Shown here one piece after another: positions 8,356 through 18,166 of a stretch of DNA of 64,000 nucleotides (positions are counted from its first letter, which is position 1; each line of letters opens with the position of its first letter). The notes under the pieces were generated by a model. That model saw only the letters and a program-made list of their open reading frames with translations. It was not told the DNA's origin and searched no databases. The translations under genes were made by a program, and so were the position numbers. The stretch comes from CALLVY01 sp937899855 (lineage in GTDB: Bacteria > Bacteroidota > Bacteroidia > Chitinophagales > Saprospiraceae): assembly GCA_039820405.1 (NCBI GenBank), contig JBCBQC010000017.1, positions 1 to 64,000 on the forward strand. Reading direction: 5' to 3'.

Positions 8356-10758
8356 CTAGGTCTTGACCAAGCGGAGGACCTGCCTGGCTCCCCCTTCCGC
8401 ACGCAGGCGAACCCAATAGCAACCCGCCGGCCAGTCGGCCGAGTTGATGGTGGTCCCGGCTTGGTACGGGGCCTGGAAAAGGACCCGCCCCCCGGCATTG
8501 ATCACTTCGATCGTCCCCCGCCAATCGGGGGAGAGGCCCCGCAGCTCAAAGGCCGCGGTAGTGGGGTTGGGATAAAGGGTGACGTCGCCATCCTCGGCGA
8601 GGTCATCGGTGCTGGATACCCGACATTGGTCCAGAATCGCCGTTTGGCTTTCGCAATCCGCTGCGTTGAAACGGATAAAATGTTCGCCCCCGTTTTCCAG
8701 GTATTGGCAGATGCTCTCCACCGCGCATCCGGCGAGCTGGGGCGAGGAATGGAGACGCAGGGATTGGATGCTGTTGGGGTCCAACCCTTCCAAACCGGTC
8801 AGGGCCTCCAGTTGGGGGTGGAAGGAGAGGTTCAATTCACCCCCGATGCTGGCGAGGTCCCGTAAGGCCGCCACGGACCGCAAGACGGGGTTGTTGTTGA
8901 GTAGCAAGGAACTGTCGATCGTCTGTAATCCCTCCAAGCCTTCCACACCAAGGAGCCCCTCGTTCCGCGCAATCTCAAAGACTCCCCCAACGCTTTGTAG
9001 GGCTTCCAATCCTTGTAGATCGACCAGGCTGGGGAGTTGTAGGAACAAAGCGTTGCCGCCGATTTCCCGAAGTTGGTCAAAGCCCTGTAGATCGGGCAGT
9101 TGGTCTTCCTCCGTAATCAGGAAGTTGCCCCCGATGCGCTGGAGGCTACCGAATACCAGGCTGGTATCAATCCGATTGCCCGAGAGGGAAAAATTACCCG
9201 TAATGTGTTGCAAGCCCCTCAGCCCCGTAATCCGCCGCAGGCTGTCATTGTCGACGATCTGCAGGTTACCCCCCAACTGTTCCAGCTGATTCCAATTATC
9301 CAGCGCGCTCAAGTTTGGATTTTCGCGAATCTGCAAATCACCCCCCACCCACCTCAATCCTTCCAGACCCTTCACCTCCGGTAGGGCCACATTAAAGGAG
9401 AGGACGAGCTCCCCGGGAATGCTGTCGAGCTCGGGAGCAAAGTCGACCACTCGTAGGGCCCCATTGAATTCGATGCGCAGGTCACCACCGAGCCGTTGTA
9501 AGGGAATATTGGTGATGCGGTAGAGGTTGCCATTGCTGGCGAGCTGCAAATTACCGCCCACGCGCCGCAGGGATTGCAGCCCCTCGGTTCCGTTGGTGGC
9601 TTCGATGTTGTTGAGGAGAAAATTTCCCCCCACCTCCACCAAGCTATCCAGCCCCCTCAGAGACAACAGCCGTGGGTTACCCCCCAGGTTGAAGTCCGCC
9701 CCCACGTAGCGCAGGCCCTCCAGACTGGCGATGCTGTCGAGGGAACGACAGCTGATCACATCCAGCTGGCCCCCGACGTATTCCACCTGTAAGCCGCGCA
9801 GGTGTTGGAGGCGCTCGTTGGAGCTGATGAACAAGGGGCCCGTCAGGCTATCGATGGGCGGCAGGCCTTCGAGGTTGACGAGGGCCGGCATCTGACTAAT
9901 CGACAATTCCCGCTGGATGTCGAGTGCGGTGGGCAGGCCTGCCAAATTGGTCATCGCGACGTTGCTGTTCAGAAACAGGCCACCGAGCTGGCGGAGGGCG
10001 TCGAGACCGCGGAGGGACTGGAGTTCGAAATTAAAAATGACGATCAGGTTTCCCCCGATGCGCTCTAGGCTTTCGGCACCGTCCAGCTGGCGCAAGCGAT
10101 CGTTGATGTTGATAAAGCAATCTTCCCGGATATCGCGCAGTTTGCCCAAGCCACTCAGGTCGACCAACTCATCCATATTGCTGAGGGTCAGGCTACCGAC
10201 GGATTCCAGGGCGGCCAAAATTTGCAGATCGGGGAGGGGACAGCTGACGAGTTCCAAACGGCCTTCGACCCGTTCTACCTGCCGGAAATTACCGGGGTCG
10301 CTAAAGTTGGGGAGGTGGGAGAGGATCAGGGTGCCGGGGAAGTGGCGAAGGTGGCTCAAGGGATCGAGTGAAGTGAGGGTGGGGAGGCGGAAGAGGTGCA
10401 GGCCGTTTAGGCTATCCAAGCCGCTGAGGGCGCCGAGGTCGGCCAGTTGGGGGCTTTCCCAGATATCCAGTTGGCCGACTTCGCGGAGGCTGTCGAGGCC
10501 GGTGAGGTGGGAAAGGGAAAGCTGGGTCAGGCGCAGGGTGCCTCCGACCCGCCGCAATGGGGCCAGGGGCCGCAGGTCGGTGATGGAGTCGCGCAGGGTG
10601 AGGTCGCCCTCCAGGTGGGTACAGTTGGGAAAATCCTGCCGGAATTGTTCCAGCTCGCTTTGGGAATGGATTACCAGGGAGCCGCTCGGGCAATCCTGGG
10701 CGCTGAGGGTAGTACTGCTGAGGAGGGCGAGGAGCCAGAGGCGAAATAGATTAGACAT
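8356..10758 (-). CDS. Large leucine-rich/receptor-L-domain-like repeat protein with T9SS sorting domain
   Basis: An 800-residue secreted protein. The signal peptide ends at S-A-Q (residue ~21). From about residue 25 to 660 it is built from ~23-25-residue leucine-rich units alternating G-L-D-S-L-R-E-V-G-G and L-x-L-x-x-N-x-x-L motifs. This is the pattern of receptor-L-domain-like solenoids found in Bacteroidota surface proteins, distinct from standard LxxLxLxxN leucine-rich repeats. A cysteine-containing cap (S-P-Q-L-A-G-C and E-S-I-C) precedes the C-terminal T9SS domain (T-L-Y-P-N-P-T-T-A-A-F). A binding or adhesion role is likely, but the ligand is unknown. The start is an unambiguous ATG at 10758. 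Confidence 0.87.
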   Translation of the reverse strand: MSNLFRLWLLALLSSTTLSAQDCPSGSLVIHSQSELEQFRQDFPNCTHLEGDLTLRDSITDLRPLAPLRRVGGTLRLTQLSLSHLTGLDSLREVGQLDIWESPQLADLGALSGLDSLNGLHLFRLPTLTSLDPLSHLRHFPGTLILSHLPNFSDPGNFRQVERVEGRLELVSCPLPDLQILAALESVGSLTLSNMDELVDLSGLGKLRDIREDCFININDRLRQLDGAESLERIGGNLIVIFNFELQSLRGLDALRQLGGLFLNSNVAMTNLAGLPTALDIQRELSISQMPALVNLEGLPPIDSLTGPLFISSNERLQHLRGLQVEYVGGQLDVISCRSLDSIASLEGLRYVGADFNLGGNPRLLSLRGLDSLVEVGGNFLLNNIEATNGTEGLQSLRRVGGNLQLASNGNLYRITNIPLQRLGGDLRIEFNGALRVVDFAPELDSIPGELVLSFNVALPEVKGLEGLRWVGGDLQIRENPNLSALDNWNQLEQLGGNLQIVDNDSLRRITGLRGLQHITGNFSLSGNRIDTSLVFGSLQRIGGNFLITEEDQLPDLQGFDQLREIGGNALFLQLPSLVDLQGLEALQSVGGVFEIARNEGLLGVEGLEGLQTIDSSLLLNNNPVLRSVAALRDLASIGGELNLSFHPQLEALTGLEGLDPNSIQSLRLHSSPQLAGCAVESICQYLENGGEHFIRFNAADCESQTAILDQCRVSSTDDLAEDGDVTLYPNPTTAAFELRGLSPDWRGTIEVINAGGRVLFQAPYQAGTTINSADWPAGCYWVRLRAEGGARQVLRLVKT

Positions 10759-11162
10759 GTTGCTGCGTTTGTGGTTGGGCGAGGGGTATTTATTACCCGT
10801 TCCCCCGGAAAGCCAAGGGTAACCTTTTTTTCCTCATTTTTTCTTCTTGCGGAGGTAACCAATTCTGTATCACCGCGTAACACATTAAAGTTCGTCGCGC
10901 ACGAACCCCCTCCCTTCACCGTTACTAGCACCTCTTGGACGGCGATCGGAGTTCCCATCTACCGACTTCCCAATTACCGTTTTACCGCTCCTCCGCGTGG
11001 CGAACCGCCCTTCGTACGGCCCCGCCTATCCGGAACCGAAGCTCCATTAGACTACCGTATCCGCCGCTTGCCCCGCGCAATCCGGCCTTGACGCTCGTTG
11101 CCCGATTTGACACTACGTGACGCTGTAAATCCTTCTTGTTGTTCTTTTCCCTTGGTTTGACC
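10759..11162. other. 404-bp divergent intergenic region
   Basis: This lies between the leftward leucine-rich protein gene and the rightward HYR protein gene, so both promoters must be here. I see no good TAnnTTTG box. A small perfect hairpin (GGGTA, 5-nt loop, TACCC) sits at 10784-10798. No convincing gene or RNA is visible. Confidence 0.6.
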
Positions 11163-14100
11163 ATGAAAAAAATAATGACCCTTCCCCAACTCGCCATCCT
11201 CCTCGGCCTCCTCACCACGGCCACCACCACCCTGGCCCAGCCCGGCATCTGCCAACTGGCCTGTAACGACTCCATCCAGGTCGCCCTGGGCCTGACCTGC
11301 ACCACCGAAATCCTTCCCGACGACCTGCTGGAGGGCAACCTCGACCCCGATTGCCTCGGCCCCCTGGAGGTACGCCTCTTCGATGCCCAGGACAACTTGA
11401 TCCCCAGCAGCCCCCGGGTCGATGATACCTACGAAGGGCAGGTGCTGCGCGCCGTCCTGATCGATCTCAATTCCACCAATTTCTGCGAAGTCCAACTGCG
11501 CATCGAGGACCAGTTTGTTCCCCCGCTTACCAGCAGCGCACTACAAGTCCCCTGTGGCACCGACCTCGAGCCTCGTTTGCCCCTGAGCAATCCCCCCGTC
11601 CCCGCCTTTGAGGTGCTCGACACCTGCCAATCGGTATTGCTCAATATTAGCAGTCCCGGTAGTCTGGCCGACCTCTACCTCGACCTGCAAATCAGCCACC
11701 CCCGCATCGGCGACTTATCGGCCCAGCTGACCAGTCCCGGTGGGATTGCGGTCGACCTGTGGGGCAACGCGGGGACTTGGGCGGCTTGTACCGATGCCGG
11801 TTTGTGGGTGCGTTTGACAGCGGCGGCCCGACGAAGCTACGCCGACTTTGAGAGCGATTGCGGCGCGGGTGACAGCTACCGGGCCGAAGGCGACCTCCGT
11901 ACCTGGCTGGGCGATGGCGTTTCCGGGAATTGGACCTTTACCCTGTGCAACAGCAGCGCCAGCAGTAGCGCCCGTGTCGACCTGCTCCAACTGGGGATCG
12001 ATACCAGCGCCACCGCCATTCCCTTTCCCCTACCCGCGGGCACCACCATCAGCCAGAATCCGTCCCAACAAGTGACCAATAGCTACACCCTCCCCGATTT
12101 TGACAATTGCAGCCCCGCGGAATTGCGTTTTAGCGACCTCCTCGAGGACCAAAGCTGTACCGACAGCATCGCCCAATTGCTGTTCCGCACCTGGACCCTC
12201 AGCGATGCCTACGGCAACCAAAGCAGCACCACGGATACCTTTGCCCTCCGGCGCCTGCCCCCCGGTTCGATTGATTTCCCTCCCAACTACGACGCGTTAG
12301 AAGCGCCCACCCTGGATTGTGCCGAGCGAAGTCCCAGCCCCGGTACCAGTCCCGTTCCCAACTTGGGTTGGAACACTTTGCCCAACGGTCACCCTTCGCC
12401 CTTTGACCAATTTTACCCTGCCCCCAATGCCGGTATCGTGCAGTGGTTTGGCACGGGGGTACCACGCGCGCAAGGCTGCGAGTCGATCAGTTTTGATTTT
12501 GATGACCTGCGCATCGACGTCTGCTCGGCGGGGGCCAGTACGGCTTGTTTTAAAATCTTGCGCACCTGGACCGTTACCGAAAATTGCTCGGGCCAGACCT
12601 TTAGCCACCAGCAGACCATCGTGGTGGCCGACGACGAGGCCCCCCTGCTCTCGGGCCTTGCCGACTTGACGATTAGCACCGACGCCCACGGCTGTACGGC
12701 CAATTGGGACGCGACGATTCCCATACTCACCGACAATTGTAATCCCCTCACGAACCTGAGCTACGCGCTACAATCCAGTGCCGGTGACGTCCGTTACGAT
12801 CCGGTGCTGGATCGGTTCCGCATTGAGCAATTGCCCCCGGGCGAGCACGCGATTGTGTACACTGCCTCCGACTGCTGTGGCAACGTTCGGACGCAGACGG
12901 TGCTGCTGACCGTAGCGGACCAGGTGCCCCCGGTGGCCACCTGCGTGTCGGTGGTGACCAGCTCTTTGACCATCGACGGTACGGTGCGGGTGGGGCCGGA
13001 AAGTTTTAACGATCTGAGTACGGACAATTGTGGTCCGCTGTTTTACAAGGTCATCCGCCAGGAGGATTTGTTGGGGACTGCGGACGGCTCGAATGCCAAT
13101 CAGGATGCGACCCCTTGTGAGGTCCGCAACGGGGACGATTCGGGTACCCGTTTTGGCAATCAGGTGTGGTTTGACGATTACGTTTATTTCTGCTGTGAGG
13201 ACGTGGGGCAAAACGACCGGATGGTGGTCTTGCGCGTGTTTGATCGCGATCCGGGTGCGGGGCCAGTAGCACCGCAGCGGATGCAGCCCGGTGGTGATCT
13301 GGCGGGCCATTTCAACGACTGTATGACGCAGGTTTTGGTGGCGGATAAATTGGGACCGCAGGTCTTTTGTCCGGCCGATGTGACTTTGGATTGCAGCCTG
13401 GATCCGACGGATTTGACTTTGACGGGGACGGCAACGGGTTTTGACAACTGTTCTTTGGATACGCTTTTTTTTGAAGACCAGAGCAACGTCAACGTATGCG
13501 GGGTGGGGAGCCTGGCGCGAATCTGGACGGTCCGGGATCACAGCGGTCGTACGGCTTCTTGTGTCCAGACGATCACCCTGCTGGATACGACGCCGCCCGT
13601 GGTGACCTTTCCACCCAGCCCCATCACGGTGGAATGTGGGCAGGAATTTGATTTGAACATTACCGGCCAGCCCCAAGTCGTAGACGACTGCGCCCTTTAC
13701 GGCATCAACCGGCGGGACGAGTTGCACCTCTTTGCGGATTCCTGTTTGCAAAAGATCGTACGAATTTGGACGGTGATGAATTTTTGTTCCTCCGAAATGT
13801 TCAGCCGCGTTCAGGTCATCAAGATTGAAGATACCACCCCGCCGAGCATCAGCAATCCCCCCGCCGACCTCACCGTCGACTGCGATGCCATTCCCAGCCC
13901 CGTAGCGCCCGACTTTAGCGATGCCTGCGACGAGGCCCTACAAATTGACTTTAGCGAAACCAACAGCGGTGGCGCTTGCGTGGCCGAATTGGAAATCGTC
14001 CGCACCTGGACGGCCACCGACGACTGTCTCAACAGCAGTACGGTCGTCCAACGGATTACGGTGGTCGACACCACGGCCCCCCAAATTCTCAACGTACCCG

Positions 14101-17100
14101 CCGACCTGACCCTGGAGTGCGACCAAGTCGCCCCTTCCGCCAACCCCACCACCAGCGACAATTGCGATCCTATGGTGGACCTCAACTTACGCGAAGATAC
14201 CCTGGTCGGCAACTGCGCCAACAATTTTACCCTCGTCCGCACCTGGACGGCCACCGATGATTGTGGCAACGTCCAACGTGCGACCCAAAGCCTGAGTTTT
14301 GAGGATACGACCCCTCCCGTCTTTCTGGTCGTTCCTCGGGATACCAGCCTATCCTGTGAGGAGGCCATCCCAACCGATTTTACCCTGGCCAACGACAATT
14401 GCGACCCCGCGGTCGACCTGCAACTGTCCGAACAAATCATCCCGGGAGCTTGCGCGGCCGAACAAACGATCATTCGCACCTGGACCGCTACCGATGCTTG
14501 TGCCAACCAAAGCAGTACGAGCCAAACCATTACCATTAGCGATTTGGTAGCTCCCGAATTGAGCGACCTCCCCCTCGACCTGACCCTGGAATGCGACCAG
14601 CCCCTGCCCACCGACCAACCCACGGCCAGCGACAACTGCGATCCCCAGGTCGAGCTCAATTTAGTGGAAACTCGTACCGATGGGGTCTGTCCCGAAGATT
14701 TCCTACTGACCCGCACCTGGACGGCGACCGACGATTGTGGCAACACCACCACCCACCGCCAGGAAATTCGCGTCCGCGATACCACCCCGCCGGTCTTTAG
14801 CAACATCCCCATGGACGTCACCTTGGAATGCGATGGGATGCCTACCGATTTGATCCCCACCGCTACGGACAATTGCGATACCGCCGTCGTGGTGACCCTG
14901 ATGGAAAGCAGCGCCCCCGACTGTGCGGGGAACGTGACCATCACCCGGACCTGGCGGGCCACCGACAACTGCGACAACAGCAGTACGATCAGCCAGCAAA
15001 TCACCTTTACCGATACCACGCCGCCCCTCTTCATCGACGTCCCGGCGGATACGACCGTCAGCTGCGCGAACCTTCCTCCCGTCGCCGACGTCGGCGCCAT
15101 GGACGCCTGCGATCCCATGGTGACGCCAAGTTTTAGCGAAACCCGTACGGACGGTGACTGCCCCGATCGCTACACCCTGACGCGCACCTGGACGGCCACC
15201 GACGACTGTGGAAACGTAGCCACCACCAGCCAAGTCATCACCGTCACCGACGAGGAAAGACCTAGCTTTAGCACGTTACCCGCCGACGTCACCATTGCCT
15301 GTACCGATCCGAGCGATCCCAACGCGGGGGGTGCCCTGGCCCCGCCGACCGTGGTGGACAATTGCTCGCCGACGGTTGATCTGGTCTTTGCCGATCAAGT
15401 GACGGATGGCGTTTGTACGGAAGAGCGAACCATCAACCGCACCTGGACGGCCACCGATCGCTGTGGCAACAGCAGCAGCCGGTTACAAGTGATCAGCGTG
15501 GTGGATGAGGTGGCGCCTCAGCTAGCGGGCATCCCCGCCGACTTGACGGTCACTTGCGACGCATTGCCACCGGTGGCGACTACGATTACGGCGACGGACA
15601 ATTGTGCGGACAGCGTGGCCATTCGTTTGGTCGAGAGCCGGACGGACGAAATTTGCAGCGACTCCTACACCTTGCTCCGGGAGTGGATCGCGGAGGACAA
15701 CTGTGGCAACCTCAGTCGGGATACCCAACGCGTGGTGGTGGTGGATACCCTGGCCCCCGTCCTCCTCGGTATTCCGGCGGACACGACGGTGCTGTGTAGT
15801 GCCATTCCCGATTTGCCCCTGATTGGGGCGGTGATTCAGGCGACGGACAATTGCGACCCGACGGTATCGATCAGCGTGGCGCAGGATACGGTCAACCAAA
15901 CCTGTACGGACGAATTTACCCTGATCCGGCGCTGGAGTGCGGTGGACAATTGTGGCAACGTTCGCCTGGATTCGCAACTGCTTACGGTGATTGATACCGT
16001 CCCCCCTTCGCTGCTCAATATCCCGGCGGACCTGACGGTGACTTGTGACCGGCTGGCGGATACGACCAGCAGCATGCTCGTATCGGCCACGGACAATTGC
16101 GATCCCGATGTGGAGATTCAATTTTCCCAAACCCCGGACGGGCGTTGCCCCAATGACTTCTTTATCGTTCGGCGCTGGACGGCCATCGACAACTGCGGCA
16201 ACATTTCCCGACGCCAGCAATTGATTACGGTACTCGATACGGTGGCCCCGGTACTCCAGTGCCCGGCCGATCTGACCATCGACATCGCGGCGGGGATCGA
16301 TATTTTTACGCCCCGTTGTGATACCTTCCTCCAACTCATCGCTACGGCCACGGATAATTGTGCGGACGTCATCACCATCACCAACGATTCCCCCTTCGCC
16401 CTCGATACCCTGGGGGATGCCAGTGGGCGTTACCCCATTGGCGTACACGTCATTAACTTTACGGCCGAAGACCGCTGTGGCAACATCTCTACTTGTTCCA
16501 CCACCGTCACCATCCGCGACCGGGCGCTTCCGACCCTGCTCTGTAGCGATTTTGAACTGGTGCTGGACCCCATCGACTCTACGGTGATGGTCGACCCCGG
16601 TCACTTCATCAGCTTCCTAGCCGACTGTGCGGTCGATACTTTATTTTTTACCGCCCCCATCCAGACCGATACCCTGGTGTTGGACTGTTCGGACGTCGGC
16701 CAAATTTTTGACATCAGCATTACCGTCACCGATACCAGTGGCAATAGCATTACTTGTACCCTAGAAGATAAAACCGTCGAACTGCCCCCGTCTGATCCGC
16801 TGTTTTGTGGGTCGGTGCCACCCCCTATCTCCTTTATGAGCGGCCATCTCTATACCGAATCCAGTATGCCACTGCCCGACGTTCGGGTTTGGGTGGAAGG
16901 GGGCTTGACGACGGCGGACCGTACCGATAATGACGGCCGGTTTACCATCGGCGACCTGCCGACCGATGCCAACTATACCGTCCGTCCGGCCTACAATGAG
17001 CGCCCCCGTGATGGCATCACTACCCTGGACTTGATCCTGATTAGTCGCCACCTGTTGGGCAGCCAAGTGCTGGACTCCCCGTACAAGATCATTGCGGCGG

Positions 17101-18074
17101 ACACGGATTTTTCGGGGAGTGTCAATACCCTGGATTTGATAGAAATTCAAAAGTTACTGTTGTATCTGCAAGACGAATTTAGCCAGGGCCCCGCCTGGCG
17201 GTTTGTGGCGGCGGACTACGTCTTTCCCGATGTCCAGCATCCCTTTAGTAGTCCTTTTCCCGAGGTACGGGAGTACAACGGTTTGGGCTTTGGGCGGAGT
17301 GAGGTGGATTTTGTGGGCGTGAAGGTGGGAGATGTGGATGGATCGGTTCGCAATGTCCAGCGGGCGGAGGCGGACGATCGGGAGGCAGCGGTACCCTGTT
17401 ATTGGGAGGTGGAGAACCAGCGTTTGGAACGCGGGGAGGTTTACGAGATTCCCGTTCGGGTGGCCACGGCGAGTACTTGGCTGGGTGGACAGTGGGGCTT
17501 GGATTTTGATCCCCAGCGCTTGCGCTTTCTGGGCTGGCGTCCGGCGGCGCTGGGCGAGGGCTTGCGTTGGAATACGGCGCGGGCGGGGGCGGGGCAGTTG
17601 GTGGCCAGTTGGTACCAGTCGGCGGCTCGCGAGCTGGCCCGTGAGGAGGTCTTGTTTTACCTGCGGTTCGAGGCCTTGGAGGCGGGTTATCCGCTGACGA
17701 GCCTGCGGATGGGAGACGATTGGTTGGCGCCGACGCTTTACGGTGAAGACCTGGCGGCCGCACCCCTCGACTTGCGGCTGGTGACGGAAGAGACCGTGGT
17801 GGCCAGCGAAGGTCCGTACCTGTTTCCCAACCGTCCGAATCCTTTCCGGGAGGAGACCACGGTGGCTTTTCGTTTGCCCGAGGCGGGGGAAGCGCGGCTG
17901 CGGGTGGTGGACGTTGCGGGGCGGGTGTGGTACGAGCGCTCGGGAAGCTACGCGGCGGGTTATCACGAGATTGAGTTGACCACGACAGAGTGGGCGACCA
18001 GTGGGGTTTTGTATTATCAATTGATCAGTGCCGGTCGGGTGGCGACGCGCAAGATGGTCTTGTTGGCGGATTAG
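11163..18074 (+). CDS. Giant HYR-repeat surface protein: P/Homo-B, ~16 Ig-like repeats, dockerin-like, cohesin-like, T9SS domain
   Basis: A 2303-residue extracellular protein. The start ATG at 11163 opens a signal peptide (1-26, ending T-L-A-Q); an in-frame upstream TTG is less likely. Domains in order: a P/Homo-B-type jelly roll (~150-282: I-S-H-P-R-I-G-D-L, L-W-G-N-A-G-T, N-W-T-F-T-L-C); about 16 HYR-like Ig modules (nt 12630-16785) opening with D-T-T-P-P and carrying L-x-C-D, D-N-C-D-P and R-T-W-T-A-T-D-D-C-G-N; a carboxypeptidase-regulatory-like domain; and a paired dockerin-like motif (R-D-G-I-T-T-L-D-L-I and D-F-S-G-S-V-N-T-L-D-L-I). A cohesin-like beta domain (~17390-17700) and a T9SS type A domain (Y-L-F-P-N-R-P-N-P-F) follow. 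It is probably a calcium-stabilised adhesin or matrix protein; no catalytic domain is visible. Confidence 0.9.
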   Translation: MKKIMTLPQLAILLGLLTTATTTLAQPGICQLACNDSIQVALGLTCTTEILPDDLLEGNLDPDCLGPLEVRLFDAQDNLIPSSPRVDDTYEGQVLRAVLIDLNSTNFCEVQLRIEDQFVPPLTSSALQVPCGTDLEPRLPLSNPPVPAFEVLDTCQSVLLNISSPGSLADLYLDLQISHPRIGDLSAQLTSPGGIAVDLWGNAGTWAACTDAGLWVRLTAAARRSYADFESDCGAGDSYRAEGDLRTWLGDGVSGNWTFTLCNSSASSSARVDLLQLGIDTSATAIPFPLPAGTTISQNPSQQVTNSYTLPDFDNCSPAELRFSDLLEDQSCTDSIAQLLFRTWTLSDAYGNQSSTTDTFALRRLPPGSIDFPPNYDALEAPTLDCAERSPSPGTSPVPNLGWNTLPNGHPSPFDQFYPAPNAGIVQWFGTGVPRAQGCESISFDFDDLRIDVCSAGASTACFKILRTWTVTENCSGQTFSHQQTIVVADDEAPLLSGLADLTISTDAHGCTANWDATIPILTDNCNPLTNLSYALQSSAGDVRYDPVLDRFRIEQLPPGEHAIVYTASDCCGNVRTQTVLLTVADQVPPVATCVSVVTSSLTIDGTVRVGPESFNDLSTDNCGPLFYKVIRQEDLLGTADGSNANQDATPCEVRNGDDSGTRFGNQVWFDDYVYFCCEDVGQNDRMVVLRVFDRDPGAGPVAPQRMQPGGDLAGHFNDCMTQVLVADKLGPQVFCPADVTLDCSLDPTDLTLTGTATGFDNCSLDTLFFEDQSNVNVCGVGSLARIWTVRDHSGRTASCVQTITLLDTTPPVVTFPPSPITVECGQEFDLNITGQPQVVDDCALYGINRRDELHLFADSCLQKIVRIWTVMNFCSSEMFSRVQVIKIEDTTPPSISNPPADLTVDCDAIPSPVAPDFSDACDEALQIDFSETNSGGACVAELEIVRTWTATDDCLNSSTVVQRITVVDTTAPQILNVPADLTLECDQVAPSANPTTSDNCDPMVDLNLREDTLVGNCANNFTLVRTWTATDDCGNVQRATQSLSFEDTTPPVFLVVPRDTSLSCEEAIPTDFTLANDNCDPAVDLQLSEQIIPGACAAEQTIIRTWTATDACANQSSTSQTITISDLVAPELSDLPLDLTLECDQPLPTDQPTASDNCDPQVELNLVETRTDGVCPEDFLLTRTWTATDDCGNTTTHRQEIRVRDTTPPVFSNIPMDVTLECDGMPTDLIPTATDNCDTAVVVTLMESSAPDCAGNVTITRTWRATDNCDNSSTISQQITFTDTTPPLFIDVPADTTVSCANLPPVADVGAMDACDPMVTPSFSETRTDGDCPDRYTLTRTWTATDDCGNVATTSQVITVTDEERPSFSTLPADVTIACTDPSDPNAGGALAPPTVVDNCSPTVDLVFADQVTDGVCTEERTINRTWTATDRCGNSSSRLQVISVVDEVAPQLAGIPADLTVTCDALPPVATTITATDNCADSVAIRLVESRTDEICSDSYTLLREWIAEDNCGNLSRDTQRVVVVDTLAPVLLGIPADTTVLCSAIPDLPLIGAVIQATDNCDPTVSISVAQDTVNQTCTDEFTLIRRWSAVDNCGNVRLDSQLLTVIDTVPPSLLNIPADLTVTCDRLADTTSSMLVSATDNCDPDVEIQFSQTPDGRCPNDFFIVRRWTAIDNCGNISRRQQLITVLDTVAPVLQCPADLTIDIAAGIDIFTPRCDTFLQLIATATDNCADVITITNDSPFALDTLGDASGRYPIGVHVINFTAEDRCGNISTCSTTVTIRDRALPTLLCSDFELVLDPIDSTVMVDPGHFISFLADCAVDTLFFTAPIQTDTLVLDCSDVGQIFDISITVTDTSGNSITCTLEDKTVELPPSDPLFCGSVPPPISFMSGHLYTESSMPLPDVRVWVEGGLTTADRTDNDGRFTIGDLPTDANYTVRPAYNERPRDGITTLDLILISRHLLGSQVLDSPYKIIAADTDFSGSVNTLDLIEIQKLLLYLQDEFSQGPAWRFVAADYVFPDVQHPFSSPFPEVREYNGLGFGRSEVDFVGVKVGDVDGSVRNVQRAEADDREAAVPCYWEVENQRLERGEVYEIPVRVATASTWLGGQWGLDFDPQRLRFLGWRPAALGEGLRWNTARAGAGQLVASWYQSAARELAREEVLFYLRFEALEAGYPLTSLRMGDDWLAPTLYGEDLAAAPLDLRLVTEETVVASEGPYLFPNRPNPFREETTVAFRLPEAGEARLRVVDVAGRVWYERSGSYAAGYHEIELTTTEWATSGVLYYQLISAGRVATRKMVLLAD
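12630..16785 (+). repeat. Tandem array of ~16 HYR-like module-coding repeats
   Basis: The units encode ~75-90 residues each. About ten central ones (nt ~13830-16250) share paired cysteines and the R-x-W-T/S-A-x-D core. The first two and last two units are divergent. Nucleotide similarity is concentrated at the aspartate/asparagine/cysteine and tryptophan core codons. Confidence 0.8.
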
Positions 18075-18166
18075 GTCGGCCCGCGACCTCCCCGGCAGTT
18101 TTACGATCAACTGCGGGTATTTCGCTGCATTTTGCTTAGTTTTATCGCCCTAAAGAAAACACCACT

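Noticed and set aside
13811..15118. 435-residue minus-strand ORF within the HYR protein gene
   Set aside because: It is antisense to conserved HYR modules; its Ser/Val/Gln-rich repeats mirror the sense-strand repeat codons. It is a shadow of G+C-rich coding sequence.
15522..16604. 360-residue minus-strand ORF within the HYR protein gene
   Set aside because: Antisense to HYR modules with no recognisable domain or start context.
17154..18110. 318-residue minus-strand ORF at the HYR protein C-terminus
   Set aside because: Opposite to the dockerin-like, cohesin-like and T9SS domains; no homology signal in its translation.
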